In this document: positions 31,701 through 42,955 of the stretch, piece after piece
How positions within the stretch are numbered: position 1 is the first letter of the stretch
Layout of the letters: the number at the start of each line of letters is the position of its first letter
From: Rebecca billardiae RCC1528
Lineage: Eukaryota > Haptophyta
Direction: 5' to 3'
NCBI GenBank assembly: GCA_965240325.2
Contig: OZ251226.1
Span: forward strand, 3,348,001 to 3,412,000
Length of the DNA stretch: 64,000 nucleotides
Notes under the pieces: model-generated
The model's database searches: none
What the model was told of the DNA's origin: nothing
What the model saw: only the letters and a program-made list of their open reading frames with translations
Program-made: the position numbers and the translations under genes

Positions 31701-33677
31701 GCCCGCCACGCCGCCGCGCGGCGCGCAGCCCTCCGCGCCGCGCGGCCCGTCCCCGCCCGCCCCAGTGCCGCAGGAGGGCTTCGCGCTGCTCGCGGCGCTC
31801 ACGGCCGCAGCAGCGCGCCCCGCGCAGGAGCACGCCCCCGCCCAGGGCGAGGCCCAGGGCGAGGCCCAGGGCGTGGCCCAGGGCGTGGCCCAGGGCGTGG
31901 CCCAGGGCGTGGGCGAAGCCGCGCCGCACGCGGAGGAGGCGGCGGCGGCGCCGAGCGCAGCTCCAGCCCCCACAGCCCCCACAGCCCTCACAGCCCCCAC
32001 AGCCGCCACGGCCGCCGAGGGCGGCGGCGGCGACGCTGGCGGTGGCGGCGGCGGCGGCGAAGGCGAGGGCTGGGTGCCGGCGGCGGAGGCGGGGGCGGCG
32101 GAGGCGCCCGCCGCTGCCGCCGCGCCCGCTGCCCCGCGCGAGGAGGCGCGCGCGGGCGCGGCTGCCGCCGAGGCCCCGGCGGCCGCGCCCGCGCCCGCGC
32201 CGCACAGCCCGAGGCCGAGGCCGAGCGCGCGCGCACACGCGCACGCGCGTACGCCCGTGGCCACGCCCGCGCCGCCACCCGTCTCTGCGCACGCGGCCGC
32301 CTCCGCCTCGGCCGGCGGCGGCAGCGCGGCCGTGGGCACGGCCGAGCGCGAGCAGCGCGCGGCCGCGTTTGAGGCGGCGCGGCTGCAGCGGCTGGCGGAG
32401 GCGGCGGAGGCGACCCGGGCGGCGCGCGAGGCGCTGGAGCGCGAGCGCGCGCGCCACCTCAGCGAGCGCAAGGTGCGCGCACACCGCACACCGCACACCG
32501 CACACCGCACACCACGGCGCACGGCGCACGGCGCACCGCGCACCGCGCACCGCACGCGCGGCACCCGCTCACCGCGCGCGCGCGCCGCCGCCCCGCGACC
32601 CCGCGCCCCGCCCCGCCCCGCCCGCCCCAGTCCCGGCTCGCGTCCGAGCGCGCGTGGCGGCAGGACGTGGAGGGCCGCTCGGCCGAGATCTCCAAGCAGC
32701 GCGAGCGCGAGCGGCTGCACGCGCTCGCGGAGGCGCAGCGCCGAGAGGCGGAGCGGCGCACAGAGAGCGTGCACAAGGTGTGCGTGCGGGCGCGTGCGGG
32801 CGTGTGCGCGCGGCGCGCGGCGCGGCGTGCGGCGGGGCGGCAGCGCGCGTTGGGCGTGCGCGCCGTGCGCTCAGCGCGTGCGCGCGCCCCCGCCCCCGCC
32901 ACCGCCGCCACCGCCGCCACCGCTGCCGCGCGCCCGCCGCTTCCAGGTACACAGCCGGCGCGCGGAGCGCGACGCCTCTCTGCGCGAGGAGGGGCGACGG
33001 CGCAAGGAGGCGGCGGAGCGCGCGCACGCGGCGCACCGGGCGGGCGCACCGCCCGAGGAGGAGGCGCCGCAGCAGCTGCCGCCGCAGGCGAGGGTGCGCG
33101 CGGCGCGCAGCGGCGGCGGCGCGGCATGCGACGCGCCCACCCGCCGCCCGCCCGCGCCACGCCCACCGCCCCTCGCCCGCTGTCCCCACAACCCTAACCT
33201 TACGCACCCTCACCCTACCCCCGCCCCCTGCGTGCGCAGAAGCGCGTCATGGCGCAGATGGCGGCCGCGTACGGAGGCCACCCGCTGCGCGGCGGGGCGC
33301 CCAGGGCGCCGCTCGCGCCGCGCGGCGCGGCGCTCGGGCCGCGCGGCGCGCGGCTCGCGGGCGAGCACGGCGCGGGCGCCGATGAGGCGCACCCGCCGCC
33401 CGCGCGCCGCGCGCTGCCGCCGCCGGCCGTGCAGCCGCCGGCGCGCGGCGCGCGGGGACGCTCGCACTCACTCGCGGCGGGCGGCGCGCGCCGGACCGCG
33501 GCGGCGGCGGCGGCGGCGACGGGCTCGGCCGGGCCGCGGCGCGCGGCGGTGGGCGTGCCGACCGCGCCCGAGGGCGTGGCGCCGCTCGCGCCGCCGCCGC
33601 GCCGCGCGCCGCGCGCCTTCTCCGCGGGCGCGCGCTCGCCCGCGCACATCCGCGCGCCGCCGCCGCCGCCGCCGCCC

Positions 33678-33713
<36 letters not shown>

Positions 33714-34124
33714 TCAGGCGAGGCCTCGCCCGAGGGGGATGCCCTCGCCTCGCCCACCAAGCGCGCGCGCACGCTCGGCGCCGCGCGCGGCGCGGGCGAG
33801 GACGACGCGCGCGCCGCGCGCTGGTCGGTCGACCCGCTGCGTCCGCTGCCCGAGCTCGGCGGCGGCGGCGGCGGCCGCGCCCCGGCGGGCGGCGGCGCGG
33901 CCGACGGCCTGCCAGCCGTCTCAGCGCCGGTCGCGCCGCTCAGCCGCGGGAACGGCGCGAACAAGATGGCGCCGCCCGCGGGCGGCGGGATGCTGGCAGT
34001 GCCACCGCAGCACGGCATGCTCGGCGCCAAGCCCGCCGCCGCGCTCACCAAGGGGCCGCCGCGCCGAGGCGCGTCGGCGGGCGCGCGGCCGCATCACCTC
34101 GAGGCGCTGCCGGCGCGCTCGTGA
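26747..34124 (+). CDS. giant ARM-repeat, IQ-motif, poly-Ala coiled protein
   Basis: Proposed exons: 26747-27136, 27283-32472, 32631-32777, 32947-33093, 33240-34124. All introns are phase 0 with GT-AG ends, giving about 2252 residues. The N-terminus carries armadillo-type helices (LTLSILANLAFLGAERAVRESG; after intron 1, LFLNASGALANV). Two IQ-like segments follow (AARTLQRAARARGARRAAR and AATELQRAARGAAARARLAR), then acidic linkers. About 930 residues from roughly 28900 to 31700 are almost only Ala, Arg, Glu and Asp, predicted helical. The C-terminus holds charged coiled-coil exons (RRAERDASLREEGRRRKEA) and a Pro/Gly-rich tail. IQ motifs bind calmodulin-like proteins, so a cytoskeletal or flagellar scaffold is a reasonable inference. 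I do not recognise an orthologue. Confidence 0.65.
27137..27282 (+). other. intron 1 of ARM/IQ gene
   Basis: 146 bp. Donor AAC|GTGCGG, acceptor ATCAG. It joins two halves of the armadillo region in frame. Confidence 0.65.
31844..31916 (+). repeat. 12-bp in-frame tandem repeat
   Basis: GCCCAGGGCGTG/GAG units repeated six times, encoding A-Q-G-(E/V) repeats within the ARM/IQ gene. Confidence 0.9.
32473..32630 (+). other. intron 2 of ARM/IQ gene
   Basis: 158 bp. Donor AAG|GTGCGC, acceptor GCCCCAG. The interior has tandem CACCGCACAC repeats and a C-rich tract before the acceptor. Confidence 0.65.
32778..32946 (+). other. intron 3 of ARM/IQ gene
   Basis: 169 bp. Donor AAG|GTGTGC, acceptor CTTCCAG, with a CCGCCACCGCCAC tract upstream. 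Confidence 0.65.
33094..33239 (+). other. intron 4 of ARM/IQ gene
   Basis: 146 bp. Donor AGG|GTGCGC, acceptor GTGCGCAG. It contains CACCCTCACCCTACCC pyrimidine-rich sequence before the acceptor. Confidence 0.6.
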
Positions 34125-34433
34125 GTCGTCACAGGGCTCACAGGCAGACACAGCTCAGCCTGAAGTATACTACATGTCCAGAGTGTGTCACCTCCTCCGA
34201 CTCGTCAGTGCACGCCGCGTGCAGATGACGACTGCGCATTCTGCTTTGCGCATAATGGCACACGTGTCACGCTCACACTGACCACACCGTCGGGCGGGCA
34301 TTCATGCCGTCGGCCATGCTGACGCTGTGGTGGTTGGATCAAGCCGAAGTCCCATACAGGTCGCTGCTTCGTTTTTCGGACTGCTTCGTCTTTCAGACCC
34401 GGCGATGGCGACGCACCTCGCGCAGCGGCTGCT
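34125..34433. other. intergenic, nothing recognised
   Basis: About 300 bp between the giant gene and the transposase remnant. No repeat or RNA is seen. An upstream exon of the transposase could lie here but I cannot define it. Confidence 0.4.
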
Positions 34434-35856
34434 GTGTGGCGGGCGCCGCGCGGCAGGGCTAGGCGGCCTGTCGGCGCGTCTGGTGACCTCAACGCACCTC
34501 TGGTGGCTGCGGGGCTGGAGCCCATCGCCTTCCCGATCGTGCTGTTGCTCGACAACCACTCGTCGCGGTACACGGAGGACGTGCTCGCAGCCCTCGGCAC
34601 TGCTGAGTCCGAGTTCGGCATCCGCATCTTCACCGAGGAGCCGAACACGTCGCACTTCCTACAGGTAGGCGCCCGTGCGCGCGGACGGCTGCAGCGCCTC
34701 TCCGGCGCGCGCGCGTGCCCCGGGTGTACCTGGCGTGCAATCGGCCCGGCGCGCGCGCGCGACGCGCGCACAATCACCTCTCCGCCCTCGCGCGGCCGCA
34801 CGCACCGTGAAGGCTCTCGATCAGTACAACCACAAGTTCCACTCGCAATACCAGAAGGGCCTGGCGTCTTTCAAGCACGCGTACACGGCGAGCTACGGCA
34901 AGGAGCCCACGATCGGCCTCCGCGAGTTCCTCCAGATCCTCGGCGGCTGTGAGGAGCTGTCCACGCCGGGTGCGTGGTTCTCGTGGTGTGACACCTTTGA
35001 CATCATCAACGCGTGGCGCAAGGTGGGCATCACGGGCAACGTGTTGGACCCGGACCAGATCAACAGGAAGGACTTCGTGGATCGTCTCGATGCCGCACAG
35101 GCGAAGGCGGAGCGCAGGCGGCAAGAGGAGGAGGCCGATGCCGCGTCGCTCGCGGCGGCGGCGCCGGCAGCGGCGCCAAGCACTCCGGAGCGCGGGGCTG
35201 CGCGCTCGGCCGACGACGGCGAGCCCTCTGGCGCGCACGCATCACCTACGTTTAGTGCGTTCACAGCCACGCCTGCGGGGATGCGCTCGAACACTGCTCC
35301 AGCCCTCCGCGCCAAGCTCGAGCTCGCCAAGGAGTACTCCGGCCGCCAGGCCGCCAAGCTCGTGCGCGAGCGTGATGAGCACGACGCCGAGCTCGCCGCG
35401 GTGCGCAAGGCGGTGAGGTTCGACCCGGGTGAGCTCGCAGACCAGCTCGGTGTCCTTCCAGTGCCCGCCGTGGAGCTCGCCGCGCCGAAGCCGGACAACA
35501 CGCGGCTCGACAGCCAAAACGGCTCGTGGTCGTTGCGTGAGATCAACACGCAGAAGGCCGCGCAGACCGCGCAGAAGGAGGCCGAGGCGGCGCGCAAGGC
35601 GGCGGCCGCATCCGAGCGTGCGCGGAAGAAGGCGGAGGCGGAGGCAGCTGCTGCTGAGCTCGAGGCGAGCTTCGACCGCTGTCACCAGACCTGCTCGTGC
35701 GGCGTGTCGCCCTGCCCGATGGCGAAGGCGAGACGCTGCCCGACGTGCCAGAAGATCGATCTCCGAGGGTGGCTGTGCAAGAAGGCCGAGTGCTCGGAAG
35801 CTCGCAAGCAATCGGCGCCGGCGCCGGCCGCGCCGGGCACCGCCGCGTCAGTATGA
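34434..35856 (+). CDS. pogo-like (DDE_1) transposase, 5'-truncated or domesticated
   Basis: Exon 1 ends at 34664 and exon 2 is 34813-35856; the intron 34665-34812 has GTAGGC...GTGAAG ends. The spliced reading gives FPIVLLLDNHSSRYTEDVL, then EEPNTSHFLQ|ALDQYNHKF, then FDIINAWRKVGITGNVLDP. These are the central D strand, the PPNTSH-LQ-LD segment and the NAFR-GI segment of DDE_1 transposases (pogo/jerky type). The DNA-binding N-terminus and the first catalytic Asp are not found. The C-terminal extension (about 270 residues) has a Lys/Glu/Ala helix and a Cys cluster (CHQTCSCGVSPC...CPTCQKID...CKKAEC) that may bind zinc. Codon use is less GC-biased than the host genes. Confidence 0.6.
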
Positions 35857-38359
35857 GCTGTCGTCGTCGACCGTGCTGGCCGCGCAGCCGCAGCGCCGGC
35901 TGGCGGTGGCGCGGAAGCCTAGTGAATCCCTGAGGTGGTCTGCTGCATGTATGTGGTATCTAGAGTGCATGATGCCGTTAGCCCGACTCACACGGCTCAC
36001 CAGACAGCGGCTCTGACTCGGCGCGCGCGCTGAGAGCCCGCGGGTCTGAAAGTTGAAGTAGCCTGGTCCATCCCGATTTTCGCCACTGAAAAAGCCTTTT
36101 TCGGATTTTGGGCGCCTCATTTCTCCCGATTTTTCTCGTCGCTCGTCGCGCTCGTCAAAAATCGCCACCGGCCGTCCGACGGCTCGCCGCGACGAGGTCG
36201 GAAGGGGCTCGAGAGCCTCGACTGGACGACTGCGCCGCCTCATGTCAGGTGTAGTGCTGGACACATCGTTCGGGTGCCCCGGCGGTGTGCGTGCACACCT
36301 TAAGCGACATGTCTGCGTTGCTTCCGCCGCCCGCGGTCCGTCGCCAGGTCGACTTCTCGCCCGACGGCGCGCGTCGAACGCTCAGCTGCTGGGTTGCGCT
36401 GCGCCTTCGAGAAGGGGCACCTCCGGGAATATGCGCGGCACGCGACGGCTCGCATGGGGCACCGCCTACCCCTAGCATGTACTCGATGCCACCACCAGCG
36501 TTGGGCGCGCTGCGCATCGCCAACGCTTCATCCGGCCAGTCCCGTCACGTTTGCGCATGGGTCGCCCAAGGCGGCGGCAGTCGATTTGTGCTTCTCGTGG
36601 AGCTGTATGACGGGCTGGGGGCGATCAGGACGGCTCGCCTTGCGGGGCTGGGTATGTACAGTTACATTGTAGTGGCTGCCGGCTGACTCCCATCCCCTGG
36701 GTGCTGCTTTACCGTCGTGGCCTTTGCTGCGAGCACAAGGTCGAGGATCGTACCGCGGTCTGCGAGGCAGAGTCGACGGAGTCGTCGCTTGAAGATGGTT
36801 GAGAGCGCTCGTACGTCTTCCTTGGTGTCGTGCGGCCACTCCAGCACGCAAGGCTCGCGCTTTGGCACGTGTTTGGTGTCCATGGGTGGCACATTGTGCC
36901 ATTCGGGTGGCTCGGAAGCACGTGCTCGGGTGTCTTCCCCGTTTACGTGCGGTGGGTCAAGTCACCACGCACGGCCAGAGCATGTCATGGCACGCGGAGG
37001 GTGCCCATGAACGATCCCCACCCCGGTGGTGGCCGTAGGCGCACTCGAAGCGGTCGCATCGTCACCCGCGGATCACATCAGTCCGCCGTTGAGGCTGTCG
37101 GGCGAGCAAGGACGTGCGATCTGACCCTTGGACGAGCAGCTAGAACCGCGATTATGCCTCGTCTAAGGACGCACATGTCGTCGTTGTAGGCAGTACGGAT
37201 GCCCCAAGTGAAAGGGCGGGCGTGGCACGCGACTTGACAGCTTGAATGACTCGATGCACGCCGCCATGGACACGCGATCCGGATCCGTTGCGAACCTGCC
37301 GTGTGGCTCACGGCGGCGCGCGTTGTGCCGCACATCGGCCAGTCGCCACGCAGGAGATGGTCTCCAGACCAGGTCCAGCACCTGACCGACTGTCGCACGC
37401 CTGGCCGGGTGGGAGTCCGGCCCTCTTCTTGTCTGCAGGAGTGCGCGGAAGGCCAGGCGGAGCCTCGTCCGACCACTGCACCCCGAGCGCCGCACTAATC
37501 GTGCAGCCTGGGACAGCTACCCACCTATGGCGAATATGTAACGACATACTGGCATTTAATTACACAGACTCAGAACGCATATTTATGCGGGTAAATTTCC
37601 CATATTATGCGGGTACAAATGGGTAATATAGTCAATCTTGCAGTAGTTGAGTACGGCCACTTGCGCACAGACCAGAGCCCATCCTAATGGCCTGTACCAA
37701 GGTTCATGTTCGCCTCGACGTACGCCAATAAGTAAGTTCGTGCGTTTGGGCTCATTTCGGCTAAGTACTTACCCACATTCAGACTGACGATTCTCTATGT
37801 GTCCGTAGTTGTCCGCGGCGCGCGCGCGCACGCTCACGACGGGCCGCGGATGCGATTTTTAGGCCGAAACTTTTGCTCCGCCCGGGCTGGGCCCATTTGC
37901 TACGCTGTTTCCGGGTGTGAGCGCGCGCCTAGGGGCCCGCATTCATTTGGCGATAAAATCCCCGAAAGTGCTCCAGTGCGTTTGGACCAGGCTAGTTGAA
38001 GCATGCCGTCGGCGGCCCCGTCGTGGACCTCGTGGCGTCCGTGGGGCACATGGTAGTGGAACAAAGTCGTCTAAATGGTACATACCCGCTGGGTTGTACC
38101 TCAGGCACACCCTGGGGGTGCCGCCAGACGCGATCTCGAGCGCCGCAGACCCCCGGGGGCGCCGCCGCCATCGTGCACAAAAAGTGAACAGCAATCGGGT
38201 CCGAAAGTTGAAGCAGCGACCTGTAGAATGATCCTAGAATGATTCAATACTGTGTGCACGTTAAAACATAGTAAACTGTAAGTCGTGCGGAGCTCGGTCC
38301 GGTCGCGTCGCCCGCCGTCGCCGGACCAAGGCTGGAGCGAGGGCGACACGCGGACAGCC
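35857..38359. other. 2.5-kb gene-poor region
   Basis: No certain gene. Two short overlapping frames look somewhat protein-like: minus 36892-36662 (76 residues, starting MPPMDTKHVPKREPC) and plus 36285-36686. Neither is recognised. 36041-36064 and 38196-38219 share a 24-bp direct repeat (core GAAAGTTGAAG) with a few mismatches, bracketing the region. 37540-37640 is AT-rich. A TAGTAAACTGTAA fragment at 38271-38283 matches the transposon terminus at 995/5125. Confidence 0.4.
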
Positions 38360-38659
38360 ATGGCCATCGCCGCAGACGTCGCTGCGTTCCTCGAGCGCCC
38401 GGCCGCGAAGAAGGCGCGCCGGATCGGCTTCCACGTCCTGCGCGGCGCGAACAAGTTCCTCCACGGCTCCGGCCGCGTGGCGTGGGTGATGGGCACGACC
38501 GCCATCGTGCTGATCGTGCCGCTCATCTTTGAGATCGACCGCGAGCAGCAGGTGCAGGAGATGGAGGCGATGCAGGGAGGAGCGGGCGCGCTGCCGCCCC
38601 CACCGGGGCTGCAGGCGGCGCCGGGCCTCGTTATGCCCCCAACCGAGGCGAGGCGCTGA
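38360..38659 (+). CDS. TOM22, mitochondrial import receptor subunit (short, plant-like)
   Basis: 99 residues from the ATG at 38360 (MAIAADVAAFLERP). The core KARRIGFHVLRGANKFLHG, then GRVAWVMGTTAIVLIVPLIF, then EIDREQQ matches the Tom22 transmembrane region with its conserved helix-breaking Pro and the following acidic residues. The cytosolic N-terminus is only about 42 residues and lacks the acidic receptor domain of fungal and animal Tom22. In this respect it resembles plant Tom9/Tom22. It would be a tail-anchored subunit holding together the TOM complex of the outer mitochondrial membrane. No intron; an upstream in-frame start is possible but less likely. Confidence 0.85.
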   Translation: MAIAADVAAFLERPAAKKARRIGFHVLRGANKFLHGSGRVAWVMGTTAIVLIVPLIFEIDREQQVQEMEAMQGGAGALPPPPGLQAAPGLVMPPTEARR

Positions 38660-40929
38660 AGGGCCCCGACCTCGGCAGCGTCGCACCACGGCGCGTGCAC
38701 GCCTGGCGCCGCGCGCGGCGGCAGCGCCGTGAGCACCAGGCCTCCCACCGTGCCAGCACTCGGGCGGCGCGTCCAGAACAGGACAGCTCCGGCGGCGCGG
38801 TGTGCTCAATGGTAGCTCATATGCGCGCCCGCCGCCTCCGTGCTGAGCTGCGTGCGCCGGAGACAGCCGCACGACGTGGGCGCTCCGCCGCGCGTGTGGC
38901 TATGCCGCAGCCTCGGCTCAGGAGCCAGGGGCCGCGCGCAGTCGCCTGCCGTCGGCCCGGCAGCGACGTGCCGACGTCGTTGCACCGTCGGCTGGTGCCG
39001 TTGGGTGGCCGACGTGGTGAGACGACGGCCTTTGGCGGAGGCCGTTTGACCTACCACATTCGATGGCTCCGGCGGCCGGAGCCCGGCTGCTGCCGCGTGC
39101 CTTCTGCCGTGATTTGAGTTATTACGACTATATATATATATATATATATATTATCTAGTATATAATGGCCCGCGGTGCAGGGCGGAGCGCGCAGCGTGGA
39201 GCCCGCACCAGCGGGCCCGAACAACGTTTCAAAAAGATCTTTGATCAAGAAAAAAGGGACGGGGGACGATTTTCATGGCTGGAGGAGACCGAGTTTCGAA
39301 TTTTGAGACCCTCTCTAACCGATGCATCACGGCCGAAAAAGGTCGCGCCCACGGCAAGTTCATAGTAAAGCGTGGAGTGACGCCCGTCCAAAAAACTTCA
39401 CGCCCTTTAGGATCCCTAACGTAACGAACCGTTACAAGCGATTTTTCCGGCCAATGAGATTGCAGCAAGGTCCAAGCAGAGCGATGACGTATCTAGATAC
39501 AGATTGCCGCGAACCGATGTGACCATGTACGTCCCTTGAATCATCAGTTGAATCAACTATTCAATCGCGCCGTGTCTGTATCAGGAGCCGACGAGGCAAG
39601 GGTCAGTAGCCGATGGGCCAACCTCGGCGAATCTCAATACTATCTGACGCGAACGGACTTGGTTGGGCGCGCGCGTGGCCCGCGGCGGCCCACCAGAGGC
39701 GGCCCGCGTTTGGAGGCGAGCCACGGGCACGAGGCTCGAGGACCGACGGGTGAGGACGGCGATGGGCAGGTGCGCGCGGCGAATGGCGCCTGGAGCGCGC
39801 GGCTGCGGCGGGTCCCGACTGCCGTCGACATCGCGTTCGTCGTGCCCCCGCTCACTCCGCGCGCCCCCGCCGCCCCTGCCGCCCCGTGTCGATGCCTCGG
39901 CGCGGCCTTGCGCGGCCCCGGCGTGTCCGCGAGCCGGCGCCGCAGCCGCCGCCCTGTGTTCGGGCTCTCGCAAGCTCGGGGGCAGCGGCGCCTGATGCCG
40001 GACTGATCGATCTCTGAGCCTTCGACTTCACCACGCGCCGCCCTTGCCATGCCTTTCCGGGGTCTCCCAGAACTCTTCTTGATTGAGAGAGAGCAGGCGC
40101 GCCGACGATCCGATTGTCCATCGTCGGTCGACTCTGAGCGAGGGCTACGCCTCGGAACTGAACGGTACTCTACGAGGAGGACGAGCTGCGCGGGCGACGG
40201 TGGTGCGTGACGTCCCCAGAGCTGGCCGTGCCTCTGCAACGCGTGCCGAGCCTGATCGAGGTGTGTCAGCTGCCCGTGCACGCGCGGCGAGTGCGCGAAC
40301 CGGATCACCGGTGCCCTCGCACCTCGGCACCGTGCTCCCTCGGGCTGTCAGCTCCGCGTGGCCTGGCGTGCACGTAGAGTTGCGCTCATGCGTCGATCAC
40401 GCCTCGCGCCCGCCTGTCGGCCGTCGCGCAGGCGCTGGTCGAACCCTACTCGGACCCTACTCCTCCAGCCCTACTCCCGGGCGCTGCCGGCGCGGGGGGT
40501 GACCCCGGGGACAGCGGTCAGCAGCAGCGGCCCGAACGAATCCGCGGCCCCGCACCATGCTCCCTGGCTGTCAGCTCCGCGTGGCCTGGTGTGCACGTGG
40601 AGTCGCGCTCATGCGTCGATCACGCCTCGTCGCATCCGCCTGTACACAATCGGCGCCGCGCCGGCGGCTGCAATGGGCCCGCCCGGCGCGGCGGGCGGCG
40701 GCGCGCCGCTGATGGAGTCTAGTTGTACGGGCATATGCAACTGGTCTGTCAATAGACGACTGCGACGGAGGGTGCACCGCCACCGCGGGCCCTGAACTAC
40801 GTTCGTTCTACGGAAAAAGGACCGCGGAACGCGGTCATATTATTCATCAATATTTAGTCTGCCGCCGTGAGGCGTGACCCGCAGAGGCAGCGTCGTTCGT
40901 CAGCAGATCATCGGAGTCGTGTATGTATG

Positions 40930-40993
<64 letters not shown>
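38660..40993. other. gene-poor region with direct duplication and microsatellites
   Basis: No recognised gene. A segment of about 90 bp is duplicated in direct orientation with divergence (40328-40420 and 40552-40644; shared GCTGTCAGCTCCGCGTGGCC). (TA)n runs lie at 39129-39151 and 40932-40991, the latter next to the transposon end. Long antisense frames (for example minus 40308-39640) are compositional and not credible. Confidence 0.5.
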
Positions 40994-40998
<5 letters not shown>

Positions 40999-42955
40999 TT
41001 TTCTGAGGATAGCGCACCAGCAAAATCCCTTGACCGCCATCCGGATTTTACGGAGGCCGCGTTTGGACGCAGAAACGCGCGATGGCGAGGCCCGCCCTCG
41101 CACCACCGCTCTCGCGAGATCGCGACCGTGCGACCTGCGGCGTTGCGCTCGACGCGCTCTTTCTGCTCGGAGGCCGCGAGGTCTCCCAGGTGCGCCAGCT
41201 CGCGAGCGCGCACCTTCCTCCTCGCCGCGCTCGCCGAGCACGAGCCGATCTGCAGCAGATGTGCAAGGAGCCGCATGTGGCCTTCCTCGCGCGCGCGGCA
41301 CGGCTGCACACGAAAATCGTTAGAGGGCACTTCTCCGCGCATTCTACATTTTGGGGAAAGAACGCCTGAACTGCACAAAAAGTGCCCTCTAACGCTTCCG
41401 CTCCTCGCCGTTGCGTGCACGCGCAAAGGAGCACTGCAAAGGGTGCGACTGGGAGCATTCCTTCTCCCGGGCGGCCACCACGGCCTCGGAGGTGGTGAGG
41501 ATCGCGTCGGCGACCACGGCGTGGACCACCTCCGTCGCGCCGGACACTCCGGTCGCCCCTCGCCGGACTCCATCCTCGCTGCGCGCTGACCGTTTGCCGA
41601 GCGGGCTGCCCCCGCCGCCTGCCCGGCGTGTGCCCGCGTGGTGACACAAGATGGTCGAAGGCGTGGCAGCGCGGTGGTGCGTGCGATCGGGGGACCCCAC
41701 CTGAGCTACGACACGGGCGCGCGCGCTCATCCGTGCTCATCACGGTGGTGCACGCGCGCGTCGCGCGCTCGCCGGCTGTCGCGCGCTGACGGCTGGGCTG
41801 CTTTGGGGTGTCGGCGGCGGCCACAGCTCGCTGGTACGGGCGCGATGGTGGCTGCGAGTGGTACGCGGCGTTGCACCAGGTCCATGTGCGTCACGCACGA
41901 CGCTCGGCCGGCTCGCCCTCGGACCATTGGCTGAGTTCTACTCGCCGCGCGCGCCGCGCGCGGGAGCAGCTCGGCAGCTGCTCGAGGCGCAAAGTGCGCC
42001 CCGCGCGCTGAACGTGGGCACGACGAGGTGGTGCGGCGAGCGTGCGCGGGTGTGTGTGCGTGATGGGCACCCCCATTGCGCTACTTGCCATGCACATCTG
42101 CCTCTCGCCAAGCCTTCGACACGATTGCTGCAAGCGCTGCTCGCAGGCGCGCTCGCGGGCTCGCGCGCGTTTGAATCTGGGCTCGGCGGCGATCGCGTGG
42201 ACGAGGGGCAGCGCGGTGCACGGTGGCGGAGCGCGTGCGGAGCGCAGCCTACACCTCCTACACGCTCCATCCAGACACATCGCGCATGCTCGCGCGACCT
42301 CCTCGGTCCATCACGCGCGTGTGCGCGCGCGAGCAGGTGTGCATTCGCCGGGCGCGTTCACGGCGCGCCGCGTTGGCGCGCGCGCACCGATACCCGTGCG
42401 CAGCTCGACGAGCGAGCGCGGTGTGTTTCGATGCGTATGGGGAGGCTCGAATTTACGCGCGCGCACGCGCCGGCCCTCGCCGCCCCTTCGCTCGCCCACG
42501 CCTCATCTGCGCGCTCGGCGTTTGCAGGCAGCTGCGCATTCTTTCCGACACGTGCGCAAACGAGCAGATGGCGCTGGGCGAGGTCGATTGGTGCGTCAGA
42601 TATTCGGCAACGATCAGGCCCGCGCGTGTGCCGCCACTCGTGCTACTCTCGGCGACCACCTCTGGCTCGGTCGCGCGCACGAGGCTGCTCGCGGCCGAAT
42701 CGTGCCGTGTACCGTCAAGCTGTACCGTGCGCGGCGAGGCGCACTCAGACGTCGGCGTGGGCTGGCATGCGAGGGCCCGGCAGTGCGACGCGTCGATGGA
42801 GCATGCTCCGGATACGCTTCGGCGCACTTCCCGACGCGCACGAGCCGCTCGAAGGCGCGGAAGGGCGCCCAAACGGGGCAACCGCCATTTTGCGCCACTT
42901 CGGCCCGGATGGCGGTCAAGGGAAATTGCTGGTGCGCTATCCTCAGAAAAGTTTA
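40994..42955. mobile_element. 2.0-kb non-autonomous DNA transposon with 51-bp inverted ends
   Basis: 40994-41044 and 42905-42955 are inverted repeats of 51 bp with two mismatches (outer part AACTTTTCTGAGGATAGCGC). TA at both outer edges would be the target duplication, and the left end abuts a (TA)n tract. No transposase is recognised inside. A 77-bp palindromic segment (41318-41394) is nested within. The interior is GC-rich with many spurious frames. Confidence 0.8.
41318..41394. repeat. short palindromic insertion
   Basis: Fifteen-base inverted ends CGTTAGAGGGCACTT (41318-41332) and complement (41380-41394) around a 47-bp centre. It could be a tiny MITE or a structured element. No target duplication is evident. 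Confidence 0.7.

Noticed and set aside
27232-32774. Very long minus-strand ORFs (up to about 1600 codons) opposite the ARM/IQ gene
   Set aside because: They consist almost only of Ala, Arg, Ser and Pro, mirror the sense repeats, and arise because stop codons are rare at this GC content.
39640-40308. 222-codon minus-strand ORF
   Set aside because: No family resemblance and composition like other shadow frames.
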